Source: a virus. From it: DNA of 63,818 bases. The stretch covers positions 1 through 63,818 of the IMG/VR virus record IMGVR_UViG_3300020020_000030; one strand, 5' to 3'. The notes under the pieces are model-generated. The model was not told the DNA's origin. It was given only the letters and a program-made list of their open reading frames with translations, and made no database searches. Positions 1 to 7,492 of the stretch are shown here, piece after piece. Position numbers and translations under genes: made by a program. How positions within the stretch are numbered: the stretch's first letter is position 1; each line of letters opens with the position of its first letter.

Positions 1-122
1 TCGTCCCAGTCCGGCTGACCGTCGATGAGGTCGTCGATCCCCCGCCGCACGGTCCCGTGCAGGTCGTCGTCCGCCCGCTCGAGCCGGGCGCGGCGCGATG
101 CAGCGAACTCCTCGACCTTCAT
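1..122 (-). CDS. MuF-like protein, 5' fragment (duplicate copy)
   Basis: This is the first 40 codons of the MuF/protease gene found in full at 61241-63808, present again because the contig ends overlap. The ATG is at 122-120 and shares bases with the TGA of the portal gene (119-121), the usual coupled start. It is not a separate gene; in the closed genome it is the same sequence as the start of the full copy. Confidence 0.9.
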   Translation of the reverse strand, partial: MKVEEFAASRRARLERADDDLHGTVRRGIDDLIDGQPDWD

Positions 123-130
123 ACCGCGAC
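1..130. repeat. Terminal overlap, left copy
   Basis: Bases 1-130 match bases 63687-63816 at every position except position 4 (t here, g there). After the match the ends diverge at once (c at 131, t at 63817). A near-perfect overlap of about 127-130 bp at the two contig ends is typical of a short-read assembly of a circular or circularly permuted molecule, so I read it as one locus present twice rather than a true long terminal repeat. Joining the copies restores the portal/MuF gene junction without a break. Confidence 0.9.
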
Positions 131-1912
131 CAGGTGCCTCGTCGGGATGTCGTTCAGGTAGGTGCGCAGGAGTGAGCGATCGTGCGTGGCGCGTTGCACC
201 AGCAGTGCCGTCGTGTACGAATCGAGCGCGCTCTTGAGGTCATCCGGGTCCACGCCCAGGTCCGCCCAGGTACAGGATGACCAGGCATCCTCGAGCAGCA
301 GGTTCGCCTCGGCCGCGGTGATCTCCGGCATCCGCAGATACAGCGCGACCGCGTCGATCCGGTCGGAGACCTTGCCGCCGAGTCGGTTCTTGAGCCGATT
401 GCCGGCACGCTCGAGGGCGCGGAACACCATCTGCTCGGATGCCGCGACGGTCTCCTCCGGGATGTCGTTGACCGGGTGGTCTGCGATCGACGGATCGGGC
501 CGGGACTCGCGCATGTTGTCCTCGGCCGCGGTGACGATCTGGATGCCCAGCAGCCGGAGCGCCTGCTCGACCTGCTCGGGGGATGCCGAGCCGGAGGCGA
601 CCTTGCGGATCAGGAAGTCGCGGCGCTCCTCGTCGGTCGGGGCGTCGTTCTCGTCGAAGCCGTTCTCCCGGCGCATCGTCTCGGCCTTGAGCTCGCCGTG
701 CTCGTAGAGCTCGATGGATTCCTTGGAGCGGTTCGGGCGCATCCGCAGCTGCGAGGTGTCCGCGCCGATGCCGAAGGTCGCGGCCTCCTCGGGATCCATC
801 CCTTCCGCCTCGAGCACAGGGCGCAGATAGCCGATCGTCAGCGCGGAGGTGATCGCCTTGAGGAGCGGCTCGCTGTGCGCTTTGATCGCGGACTCGTCGA
901 CCTGCCAGGCGCCCCAGTGGTTGACGTCGGCGATGCCGGTGAGCACCTCGGGGGGCATGTCCATGCCGAGCGCCAGTCGGCCGATGGCCTCCTTGCGCAG
1001 CTCGATCGCCTGCGCGTCGAGCTCGGACCAGAACGTGAGGTGCTGCACCTTGTCGATGTATTCGCCGGCGACCTGCAACACGATCGGCACCAGCGCGGAG
1101 GCATCCTGGCGGTTGCCGATCGCCGTCTCCATGACGCCGATCAGCATGTTCACGAACGCCTGCGCGCCGGTCGCGGCGGGCGCCTGCGTGGCCGGGTCGC
1201 CCTCGTTCGCAGGGGGCTGCGAGGTCGGCATCGTCGGGAAGCTCATCTCGGAGGGCAGGATCAGCAGGCCGGCACCGGCCAGGCGCGAGTCGAGTTGCGC
1301 GGCGACGTGCATCGTGAGCTTGTTGATCTCGGCGAGGATCGGCAGCACCGCGCGGGTGGGGCTGTTCGCCTTCCACGGCTTGCGCGGGTGCGCGCGCCAG
1401 AGCCGCATCACCAGCGAATCGTCGTCGGTGATGTCGAGATTCAGGCCCGGCACCCGGAAGGTGTCGTTGGCCGACTTCTTGATCTCGGTCGAGGCGATGA
1501 CGTGCCAGACGTCCTCGTCGCCGTCGTCGACGCCGATGACGTACGCCTCGCCGGCCACCGTGTAGTGGATGCCGAGCGATCGGAGCATCTCGCTCTGGCC
1601 TTCGGGTCCGCCGAACAGCGCGGCCATCGCATCCAGCGCAAGCTGATTGGTGGTCTCCTCGCCATTCTCGGTGGCGGTCAGGATGGCGCGCGAGAGCAGA
1701 TTGCCGACCCAGTCCACGGCGTAGCGGTACTCGCCGACGGTGTCGTAGAAATCCCAGCCGACGTCCTGCCACTCTTCGCCGGTCGAGCTCTGCCCCTGCA
1801 CGTTGACGCCGCGCCGAGCCTTGCCGATCGTGTAGTTCTTGGCGGCGGCGTAGACCGCCATTTGCGCCGGCTGGGCCAGAACTTCGGACCTGAAACTCGA
1901 CGGTCGTGGCAT
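119..1912 (-). CDS. Portal protein
   Basis: A 597-residue protein with the length, position and composition of a siphophage portal, the dodecameric ring at the capsid vertex through which DNA is packaged and ejected. It has the charged N-terminal region, a central segment rich in acidic residues and Trp, and a long helical C-terminal part. It follows the terminase and precedes the MuF/protease gene, the canonical order. The start is ATG at 1912 behind a GAGGGGGG ribosome site; its TGA overlaps the next ATG. The family call rests on context and overall pattern, since I cannot align it here. Confidence 0.85.
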   Translation of the reverse strand: MPRPSSFRSEVLAQPAQMAVYAAAKNYTIGKARRGVNVQGQSSTGEEWQDVGWDFYDTVGEYRYAVDWVGNLLSRAILTATENGEETTNQLALDAMAALFGGPEGQSEMLRSLGIHYTVAGEAYVIGVDDGDEDVWHVIASTEIKKSANDTFRVPGLNLDITDDDSLVMRLWRAHPRKPWKANSPTRAVLPILAEINKLTMHVAAQLDSRLAGAGLLILPSEMSFPTMPTSQPPANEGDPATQAPAATGAQAFVNMLIGVMETAIGNRQDASALVPIVLQVAGEYIDKVQHLTFWSELDAQAIELRKEAIGRLALGMDMPPEVLTGIADVNHWGAWQVDESAIKAHSEPLLKAITSALTIGYLRPVLEAEGMDPEEAATFGIGADTSQLRMRPNRSKESIELYEHGELKAETMRRENGFDENDAPTDEERRDFLIRKVASGSASPEQVEQALRLLGIQIVTAAEDNMRESRPDPSIADHPVNDIPEETVAASEQMVFRALERAGNRLKNRLGGKVSDRIDAVALYLRMPEITAAEANLLLEDAWSSCTWADLGVDPDDLKSALDSYTTALLVQRATHDRSLLRTYLNDIPTRHLVAV

Positions 1913-1990
1913 CCTGCCCCCCTCGTTCCGGGAGGCACGCAGAAGCGCACCCCTTCGGGCGGCATCCTACAGCCGGGACGTGCTCGCGCG

Positions 1991-2347
1991 TTAGGAGTCC
2001 TCGTCGCGACCTTCGTCGAAGTGCACGTACTGGGAGACCAGATACGACAGCGCGAGCCACCCCCAGAACAGCCACCACATCCAGCCGAGCACCGGATGCA
2101 GGAAGCTGACCAGGAAGCTGACGATCATGATCAGCGTGATCCACGGACCCGCGCACCAGGGACAGGTGATGAGCTTCGCCCACGGCCCGTCCTTGGTGAC
2201 GGTCTGCCACCAGACCCGCACCGCGATCGCCGGCGGATAGTCGTCGAACACCACGATGCGGGTCAGCCGAGCTGCGCCGATGATGCCGACGATGACCGCC
2301 AGGATCGCCGCCCACCAGGTGATCTCGTAGCCCTCGATCTCGATCAT
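1991..2347 (-). CDS. DUF1360-like membrane protein
   Basis: A 118-residue protein with a hydrophobic N-terminal segment (about residues 10-27) and two or more Trp-rich hydrophobic segments after residue 70. Between them lie FDDYPP (about 35-40) and LITCPWCAGPW (about 60-70), the signature I associate with DUF1360 membrane proteins common in phages and actinobacteria. Function is unknown. It overlaps the previous gene by four bases (ATGA) and is followed by a 78-base gap before the portal start. Confidence 0.75.
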   Translation of the reverse strand: MIEIEGYEITWWAAILAVIVGIIGAARLTRIVVFDDYPPAIAVRVWWQTVTKDGPWAKLITCPWCAGPWITLIMIVSFLVSFLHPVLGWMWWLFWGWLALSYLVSQYVHFDEGRDEDS

Positions 2348-2622
2348 GTTCTGGCCCTCTCGCCGATGTAGATGTAGACCCGAGCGCCCTGCTGGTTGAC
2401 CTTGTCGGTGCGCCGGTAAGCGTACTCGGCCGGCGCCGGCACGTCATCGGTGCGCGGGATCTCCTTGTCGGCCAGGCGCAGGATCGCACTCGTCGACATC
2501 CGGGCCGACGCGAACAGCCGGATCGGCTGGCTGTCGTGGGTGAACTCGGTCAGCCCGTCCATCGGGCCTCCCCGGAACTCGACCAGCACGGTCCCGTCTG
2601 CGTTGCGCGGCGGCTCGATCAC
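2344..2622 (-). CDS. Small protein with FxGGPxDG motif
   Basis: A 92-residue soluble protein. Near the N terminus it carries VEFRGGPMDG, a motif shared with its upstream neighbour (VGGPWDG at 2619-2879), so the two look like diverged paralogues. Such FxGGPxDG proteins recur in actinobacteriophage late regions; I know of no established function. Both junctions are four-base overlaps, which argues for translation from the terminase-portal transcript. Confidence 0.75.
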   Translation of the reverse strand: MIEPPRNADGTVLVEFRGGPMDGLTEFTHDSQPIRLFASARMSTSAILRLADKEIPRTDDVPAPAEYAYRRTDKVNQQGARVYIYIGERART

Positions 2623-2879
2623 GCTCGCGGCCTCTCGAGCCCCTCGTACTCGAACGCGACGTAGCCGGCACGGGTGAGCCGATCGCGACGGGTGTAGATG
2701 TGCATCATGATGCGGATCGTCGGGGAGCGCTCGCCGGTGAGCAGCTCGTCGAAGGTGGGCGGATCGAAGATCGGCGTCTCGAGCGGGATCCGGTAGCCGT
2801 AGCCGCCGGCCATCACGGTGCGCCGGTTCCCATCCCAGGGCCCACCGACGAACTCGGCCTGCACCGGGTGCTCGGTCAT
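2619..2879 (-). CDS. Small protein with FxGGPxDG motif, second copy
   Basis: An 86-residue protein beginning MTEHPVQAEFVGGPWDG. It shares the N-terminal motif with the next gene downstream, suggesting duplication and divergence, but the rest is not obviously similar. The C-terminal half has a Tyr- and Arg-rich stretch (HIYTRRDRLTRAGYVAFEYEG). It starts one base after the upstream stop. Function is not known. Confidence 0.72.
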   Translation of the reverse strand: MTEHPVQAEFVGGPWDGNRRTVMAGGYGYRIPLETPIFDPPTFDELLTGERSPTIRIMMHIYTRRDRLTRAGYVAFEYEGLERPRA

Positions 2880-2880
2880 C

Positions 2881-3066
2881 TCAGTGCTCGTCCATGTGCG
2901 CGTGCGGCGGAGGCGCCGGCGGCAGCTCCTCGTTGACGAGCTCGATGTGCGAGCCCGGGAAGCCCTCGCCCTCGGGGACGATGCTGACGTTCTTGATCGT
3001 GGCGCGTCGCAGCTGACGCTCTTCGACCGGCGTCGCGTCGGCGTCGATCCAGTCCATGTTGCTCAT
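2881..3066 (-). CDS. Hypothetical protein
   Basis: A 61-residue acidic protein (MSNMDWIDADATPVEE...), chosen to start at 3066 because that ATG overlaps the upstream TGA in the ATGA pattern used throughout this operon. It ends in a Pro/His tail (PPAPPPHAHMDEH) that could bind metal. I recognise no family. Confidence 0.7.
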   Translation of the reverse strand: MSNMDWIDADATPVEERQLRRATIKNVSIVPEGEGFPGSHIELVNEELPPAPPPHAHMDEH

Positions 3067-3332
3067 GCTTCGACCTCCGCTCTCGGATTCTCGATCTCGG
3101 ACTTCTCGAACGGGTCTGGCCCGACCCACACGGTGAGCCGGTCGGCGACGCCAGTGGCCTCGACGTCGTAGCCAGTGACGGCGGGACCGGGGTAGAACCC
3201 GATGATCGGGATGATCTCCGGCTCGTTCACGATCGCCGTCAGGAGCAGCTGGATGCGCGGGACGTGCACCGCCATCGTGGTGCCGCCCTGGCGCAACAGG
3301 ATCACCGCCTCGGTCTGGATCGACTCGTTCAT
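3063..3332 (-). CDS. Hypothetical protein
   Basis: An 89-residue protein (MNESIQTEAV...). The longer reading frame starts further upstream, but the ATG at 3332 overlaps the previous stop as ATGA and is preferred. The middle is hydrophobic and beta-rich (VNEPEIIPIIGFYPGPAVTGY). It has no recognised domain and sits in the small-gene train between large terminase and portal. Confidence 0.7.
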   Translation of the reverse strand: MNESIQTEAVILLRQGGTTMAVHVPRIQLLLTAIVNEPEIIPIIGFYPGPAVTGYDVEATGVADRLTVWVGPDPFEKSEIENPRAEVEA

Positions 3333-3853
3333 GAGTGGTCCAGCCACCCGGCGCGCTCGAACCCCTCGCGGAATCCCATCATGTAGCCGTTCAGCCATTG
3401 CCGACGCAGGCGATCCTCGATCGGCTCCTCAGCCATCGTCGTCTCATCGGAGCTGCGGATCTCCCAGTCGTCGGCGTCGCGCTTCTCGGCCGCGGCGATC
3501 TTCTCGCGCTCGGCCTGGCGATCGAAGAGCTCGGCAGCCTCGTGGTCGCCGGCCGCGCAGCGGTCGCGACCCTCGCGGGTGTAGTGCGCGTGCTCCTCGC
3601 CATCGACGACGGGATGCTGGGAGCGCCAGCCACCGCCGGAGGCGATCATGCTGTCGCGCATCTCCGTGGGGAGCACCATCACGCCGCGCGAGCCGGCACG
3701 GCCGCGCGCGGCGGCGATCTCCTCCTCGGAGGGCGTGCCGAACAGGATCTCCGGCCCCTGCGCGAGTGCCGCCTTGCGCCGGTCGGCGGTGTTCGGCACC
3801 TTGTGCCGGCCGGCACGCTCGTCGTCCAGCCAGTCCATCTGCTCAGTCGTCAT
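3329..3853 (-). CDS. Hypothetical protein
   Basis: A 174-residue highly charged protein, rich in Glu, Arg and Ala, with long predicted helices (around residues 40-55 and 95-130). It ends in an aromatic segment (QWLNGYMMGFREGFERAGWLDHS). It starts and ends in four-base overlaps with its neighbours. I recognise no family; location suggests a packaging- or head-related accessory. Confidence 0.72.
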   Translation of the reverse strand: MTTEQMDWLDDERAGRHKVPNTADRRKAALAQGPEILFGTPSEEEIAAARGRAGSRGVMVLPTEMRDSMIASGGGWRSQHPVVDGEEHAHYTREGRDRCAAGDHEAAELFDRQAEREKIAAAEKRDADDWEIRSSDETTMAEEPIEDRLRRQWLNGYMMGFREGFERAGWLDHS

Positions 3854-4026
3854 GCCGCCAGCCCGTCTCGGATGTTCAGGCGAGCGGCTGCGCGATCGGC
3901 CTCGCGCTCGTAGGGGAAAGGGATCGGGTGCCGGCGGATGTAGTTGCCCTGGTGGTCGACCAGAGCGACATACCAGGACTCGAACGGGCCGGGGCCGGGG
4001 AAGCCCACGACGACCCAGTGGTTCAT
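3850..4026 (-). CDS. Hypothetical protein, 58 residues
   Basis: A short frame (MNHWVVVGFPGPGPFESWYV...) starting at 4026, whose ATG overlaps the TGA of the large terminase, and ending in an ATGA overlap with the next gene at 3853. The perfect coupling at both ends is the main evidence that it is real. It is aromatic- and Pro-rich at the N terminus and basic at the C terminus. Function unknown. Confidence 0.72.
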   Translation of the reverse strand: MNHWVVVGFPGPGPFESWYVALVDHQGNYIRRHPIPFPYEREADRAAARLNIRDGLAA

Positions 4027-5483
4027 GACGCCCTCCTCGTGGTGATCGTCGCCAGCGCCCGCTGAATCTGCGAGCGCTTCTGGGGTACGATACTACGCCC
4101 CACCGGCACTCCGAGGTCAGTCTTGCTCGAGCCCTTGTAGCGCATGAGCTCGGTCGCGCACCACACCATCGCGTCGAGCCGGTTCGGGCTCTTCATCCCG
4201 GGAACCCAGGTCACGAGCTCGTCCTCGAGATCGGAGGTGACGCCGCGCATGTTGCCCTTGGCGTCCGGCTTCTGCATCTTGGAGTGGAAGCCGCGGTGCT
4301 GCTCGTACAGCGCCGCGATCGGCTCGGCGCGCAGCCGCTTGCCGTCGACGGCCTTCGCCTCGATCACCCGGCCCTCGTACCCGTGCGATCGGAGGGTGTC
4401 CTCCACCATGTCGCCGCCGTAGTTGCGCTCGACCACCATCGCGTCTGCCTGGTAGAGCTCGTACGCGGTCTTGGCCTTCGCCGCCCAGCCGGCGGGGCTG
4501 TACTTGCCGGTGAAGTCGTCCAGCACGTAGAACCCGTCGTCGATCTTCGCCGCGACGATGATGCCGGTCTCGTCGGACGCCTTGCCCTGCGATCCGGCCG
4601 GGTCGATGCCCACCACGACGCGATCCCAGGATCGGGTATTCGGGTCGATGTACTGGAAGAGCTCGGTCGACCACAGCGCGCCCTCGACATCCTCGAGCAG
4701 CTCGGCCTCGAGCTCCTGCCGGCCCTTGCGGGTGCCCATCAGCGGCTCGATGACGCGGCGGATGTAGCCGGCGTCGAGGTTGTGGATGTTGATCGAGGTC
4801 GGCACCCGCACCAGCACGGTGCCATCCTCGGCGAGCCGGTCCTTGGTCCACTGGATCGGCAGCGGCGAAGAGGTCATCACCGTCTTGGCGCCGCCGGGCA
4901 GGCCCGACTGCCGGAGCCCGAATTGGTAGTTGGACCAGACCTCTTCGATCAGGTCCATGTGGCAGGGCTCGTCGAGCCAGCCGGCACCGTGCTCCGGGCC
5001 GCGGAGCTTGTTCGGCTCCTCGGCGGAGAACCCGAACGCCTTCGCGCCGTTCTGGAAGGTGAACTCCTTGAGCGCGGGCTTCCAGTCGTAGGTCTCGCCG
5101 GCGAGCTCGCACGCGCGGATCAGCCCACCGTCGGCCTCGACCATCGTCTGCCGGAAGTCGGTAGAGGTGCGGCCGACCAGCGCGATGCGGCTGACCAGCC
5201 GGGTGATCTTGCGGGCCCAATTGCTCGCCGCGCGGGTCTTGCCGGTGCCACGGCCGGACATGTGGAACCAGTTGTCCCACCACGCCCCCGCCGGCGGGTA
5301 CTGATCGGCGCGGGCGTGCGGGTAGGTGTACTCGTCGTGCGGCTCGCCGTTGCAGGTGCGGCCTCGGGCGCAGTACCAGACCTGCCGGCCGCTGGCCATC
5401 GCGGCATCGCGACGGCGCATCACCTCGGCCTGCGCCTTGGGTGAGAGCCGGCGCATCAGGTCATGCGGATCCGCGGTGCTCAT
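4023..5483 (-). CDS. terL: Terminase large subunit
   Basis: A 486-residue packaging motor. The N-terminal ATPase has Walker A SGRGTGKT at residues 76-83 and Walker B GWLDEP with Asp171-Glu172. The C-terminal RNase H-like nuclease shows its acidic residues in GIDPAGS (Asp294), VVERNYGG (Glu352) and RLDAMVW (Asp near 438). The enzyme docks on the portal, pumps DNA into the prohead with ATP and cuts the concatemer. Length is normal. It overlaps the upstream 110-residue gene by four bases and belongs to the minus-strand late operon. Confidence 0.95.
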   Translation of the reverse strand: MSTADPHDLMRRLSPKAQAEVMRRRDAAMASGRQVWYCARGRTCNGEPHDEYTYPHARADQYPPAGAWWDNWFHMSGRGTGKTRAASNWARKITRLVSRIALVGRTSTDFRQTMVEADGGLIRACELAGETYDWKPALKEFTFQNGAKAFGFSAEEPNKLRGPEHGAGWLDEPCHMDLIEEVWSNYQFGLRQSGLPGGAKTVMTSSPLPIQWTKDRLAEDGTVLVRVPTSINIHNLDAGYIRRVIEPLMGTRKGRQELEAELLEDVEGALWSTELFQYIDPNTRSWDRVVVGIDPAGSQGKASDETGIIVAAKIDDGFYVLDDFTGKYSPAGWAAKAKTAYELYQADAMVVERNYGGDMVEDTLRSHGYEGRVIEAKAVDGKRLRAEPIAALYEQHRGFHSKMQKPDAKGNMRGVTSDLEDELVTWVPGMKSPNRLDAMVWCATELMRYKGSSKTDLGVPVGRSIVPQKRSQIQRALATITTRRAS

Positions 5484-5812
5484 CTGATCTCCCAGGGTCC
5501 GCCCATCGTGCCGTCAGGGTCGATGATCGCGTTGTTGCCGTGCGGCTCGGTGAAGCGCGGGTCCATCGCGGCGATCTTCGCGTACGGGATGTGCATGTCG
5601 TACGCGATGAACGCCATCATCGCCCGCCGGATGTAGGTGGTGGGCGAGCAGTCGCGTCGCGCCGCGGCCTCGACCAGCAGCTCGAGCAGTCCGCCGTGCG
5701 GGATCTCGATGTTCAGCCGGGAGGCGTAGCGCGACCGGCGCTTGTTGCCCACCTTCGCCGCGACCTCGCTCAGTGCGCGGTCGCGCCAGCTAGGGCTCGT
5801 CGGCCGGGGCAT
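5480..5812 (-). CDS. Hypothetical, possible ribbon-helix-helix protein
   Basis: A 110-residue basic protein between the probable small terminase and the large terminase. Residues about 33-70 (SRLNIEIPHGGLLELL followed by a helix and SPTTYIRRAMMAF) read like a strand-helix-helix unit of the ribbon-helix-helix type, which would suggest DNA binding. It overlaps the upstream gene by 23 bases, so translation is probably coupled. It could assist terminase DNA recognition, but that is inference. Confidence 0.65.
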   Translation of the reverse strand: MPRPTSPSWRDRALSEVAAKVGNKRRSRYASRLNIEIPHGGLLELLVEAAARRDCSPTTYIRRAMMAFIAYDMHIPYAKIAAMDPRFTEPHGNNAIIDPDGTMGGPWEIR

Positions 5813-6458
5813 CGGGAATCTCCTCGACGTCGATGATGTCGGCCTCGATCGCGGGTCGGAAGCCCTCGTGCGCGAGGATCACGTCGACGATCTGGGTGTA
5901 CTCGGCCTCGGTGGGCGTCACCTCGAGCCGGGTGGGCGCCTTCGCGCCGGAGATCATGGCGTGCAGCGCGAGATCCTTGCCGGCCTGATCGTGCCAGCGC
6001 AGGCGATCGGTGTTCGGGATCTTGTCGCCGGTCTCGGCATCCAGGAAGTAGGGAGCCGCGGCCATCGCGAACGAGCGCGCGATGAGCTGCTCGGCGCGCA
6101 TCACCTCGACCTGGCGCATGGTTTCCCAGTCCTCGGGCGTGTGCGTGGCCGCGAGGGCGCGGTAGAAGTCGCGTTTTGCCTCCGCGGCGCTCGCGAACTC
6201 GAGCGCGCGGGCGATCTCCACGAATGGGGCGCCCATCAGCCGCATATTCACGCAGGCGAGGTCGCGCGCGGTCAGATCGGACGTGATCGCAAGGTCTCTG
6301 ACGTCATAGTCGGGCGGTGGCAGCTGCGGAATGACCGTCCGGGCCTTCTTCTCGGCCTCATTCGCGCGATTCTGCCGGTCGCCGCGCTTTTTGCGGCCCC
6401 GGGGCTTGTTCACGTCGAGGAAAGTGACGTTGTCCTCGTCGTCGGGAGGCTCGGTCAC
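5790..6458 (-). CDS. Probable terminase small subunit
   Basis: A 222-residue protein directly upstream of the large-terminase region. A basic N-terminal stretch (RGRKKRGDRQNR, about residues 20-31) is followed by a helical segment resembling a helix-turn-helix (LTARDLACVNMRLMGAPFVEIARALE, seen in pieces around residues 62-87) and an acidic C terminus (DIIDVEEIPD). That arrangement, DNA binding then oligomerisation then contact with the motor, is typical of small terminases, which choose the packaging start. The GTG start at 6458 overlaps the preceding stop as GTGA. The call relies heavily on position. Confidence 0.65.
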   Translation of the reverse strand: MTEPPDDEDNVTFLDVNKPRGRKKRGDRQNRANEAEKKARTVIPQLPPPDYDVRDLAITSDLTARDLACVNMRLMGAPFVEIARALEFASAAEAKRDFYRALAATHTPEDWETMRQVEVMRAEQLIARSFAMAAAPYFLDAETGDKIPNTDRLRWHDQAGKDLALHAMISGAKAPTRLEVTPTEAEYTQIVDVILAHEGFRPAIEADIIDVEEIPDAPADEP

Positions 6459-6622
6459 TCGATATTCCGCCGTTTCGCGTTCCGGGCGAGCATGTCGCGC
6501 ACGAAATCGCTCCGCGTGGCCTCGCCGCGCTGCTTATCGAGCCGTTCGAGCTCGGCAGGGGCGAGCCGGACCCGCAGATAGTGCCCGCGGGCTTGGTCGA
6601 GCTTGGGAGGGCGCCCTTTCAT
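6455..6622 (-). CDS. Small ribbon-helix-helix-like protein
   Basis: A 55-residue basic protein (MKGRPPKLDQARGHYLRV...). The pattern of a short strand (HYLRVRLA), a helix (PAELERLDKQRG) and a second helix (TRSDFVRDMLAR) fits Arc/MetJ-type ribbon-helix-helix DNA-binding proteins. It is the first gene coupled to the packaging operon and may regulate it or assist DNA recognition. It has no clear ribosome site; a TACAGT hexamer ends six bases upstream of the ATG. An in-frame ATG at 6628 would add two residues. Confidence 0.65.
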   Translation of the reverse strand: MKGRPPKLDQARGHYLRVRLAPAELERLDKQRGEATRSDFVRDMLARNAKRRNIE

Positions 6623-6628
6623 GGCCAT

Positions 6629-6634
6629 ACTGTA
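6629..6634 (-). promoter_or_regulatory. Possible -10 box for the packaging operon
   Basis: TACAGT on the minus strand, six bases before the ATG at 6622, the same spacing as at the convincing leaderless promoter near 10.05 kb. No good -35 box lies 17 bp upstream, so this is a weak call. Confidence 0.3.
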
Positions 6635-6662
6635 CCCCGGCCGGCACCCGGAGCGCTGAGAA

Positions 6663-6893
6663 TCAGTACGCGGACCAGCGCAGGAGCGTTCCGAGCCCGC
6701 CGGCGACCACCGTGCCGCCGGTGAGCAGGAACAGCGCCCCCACGAGCAGCCAGAATCCGAAGATCACGGCCGCGACCAGGAGCACCACGAGAGTCAGCAC
6801 CCCGCAGATCTGGAAGAACCTCTCGAGCGGCGTGTCCCGCGGGTCGGGCGCAGTGGTGGGGGTGGGCAGGGTAGGCGTTTCGACGTCGTCCAT
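6663..6893 (-). CDS. Small two-helix membrane protein
   Basis: A 76-residue protein with an acidic, Pro/Thr-rich N terminus (MDDVETPTLPTPTTAPDPRD) and two closely spaced hydrophobic segments at about residues 30-48 and 50-68 separated by a short turn. ATG 6893 is chosen for the GGAAGGA site seven bases upstream. The topology would suit a holin, but it lies far from the endolysin and at the head of the packaging operon, so its role is open. Confidence 0.72.
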   Translation of the reverse strand: MDDVETPTLPTPTTAPDPRDTPLERFFQICGVLTLVVLLVAAVIFGFWLLVGALFLLTGGTVVAGGLGTLLRWSAY

Positions 6894-7454
6894 ATCGGTT
6901 CCTTCCGGGGATTCGAGGACTGAATCGTACCCCACTTGTCAAATCGCCTTGCCAACCGCGCCCACCCGGGATACCTTGGGCCTCGCATACGCACCTCGAG
7001 CGCGGATGTCGCACGGCTGGCAGCCGGCGCACACGGGTCAGAGCCGGAAATCGCTCATTGCCCGGTAGCGCGGGCCCGTAAGACCGTCACAGGATCACGC
7101 CACCGACGACGGTGACTGCGTCCCGGGAGACTCAACGCGAAAGCGGTCGAGCCGGGCGGTGGTGGTTACCAACGCGCATGCGTGCAGGGAAAATCGGGAG
7201 CGGACTGTCCCCCCACTGAACTTCGAGCGGAGCCGACGGAGCGCTAGCGGAGTCGGGCGCCCGAGCTCGCGATGCACACCGAGCGATCGCACCTCCGCTG
7301 GCGCTCCGGTGCTCGGGCCGGATCCGGCGTATTCCGTACCCCGCATATAGCACAGCCTGGGTATTCTGGGGTACGTATATCTCGTGGGACTAGGTCCACC
7401 CGTGCGCTAGGCATGCTGTGCCGGCTGGGCGACTCCGAACGAAACCGCGCGGGT
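6894..7454. other. Intergenic region with structured repeats
   Basis: About 560 bases between divergent minus-strand units, with no convincing gene on either strand. It contains the interleaved inverted repeats at 7237-7318 and several GTACCCC heptamers. The minus strand just before the 6893 start has TTGACA at about 6942 but no well-spaced -10. The frames across it have the composition of shadow frames. Confidence 0.6.
7237..7318. repeat. Interleaved inverted repeats (possible pseudoknot)
   Basis: CGGAGCGCTAGCGGAG at 7237-7252 pairs with CTCCGCTGGCGCTCCG at 7293-7308 (one non-Watson-Crick position). Inside that loop, GCCCGAGC at 7259-7266 pairs with GCTCGGGC at 7311-7318, outside the first stem. 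The two pairings interleave, as in an H-type pseudoknot, and each arm is itself nearly palindromic. Function is unknown: a structured RNA, a protein-binding region or an origin-type element are all possible. Confidence 0.5.
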
Positions 7455-7487
7455 GCGGGGGAGCGCGCGCGCGGCACGCTCCCCCGC
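7455..7487 (-). terminator. Terminator of the 7.5-8.1 kb gene
   Basis: An 11-bp perfect stem, GCGGGGGAGCG at 7455-7465 with CGCTCCCCCGC at 7477-7487, six bases past the stop of the minus-strand gene. The minus strand then continues through GGTTTCGTT, a weak T-rich tail. Confidence 0.65.
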
Positions 7488-7492
7488 GGGCG

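Noticed and set aside
240-2489. Long open frames opposite or out of phase with portal and small genes (for example 240-2489 minus and 476-2371 plus)
   Set aside because: They are Arg/Gly/His-rich shadow frames that arise from high-GC codon bias; the portal and coupled genes occupy the same DNA with better starts and recognisable families.
6663-6893. Assigning this two-helix membrane protein as the holin
   Set aside because: It lies about 35 kb from the endolysin in the closed map and at the head of the packaging operon; topology alone is not enough.
6894-7490. An attP site or integration module
   Set aside because: No integrase or excisionase is recognisable anywhere in the genome, and no tRNA-derived sequence is visible in this region.
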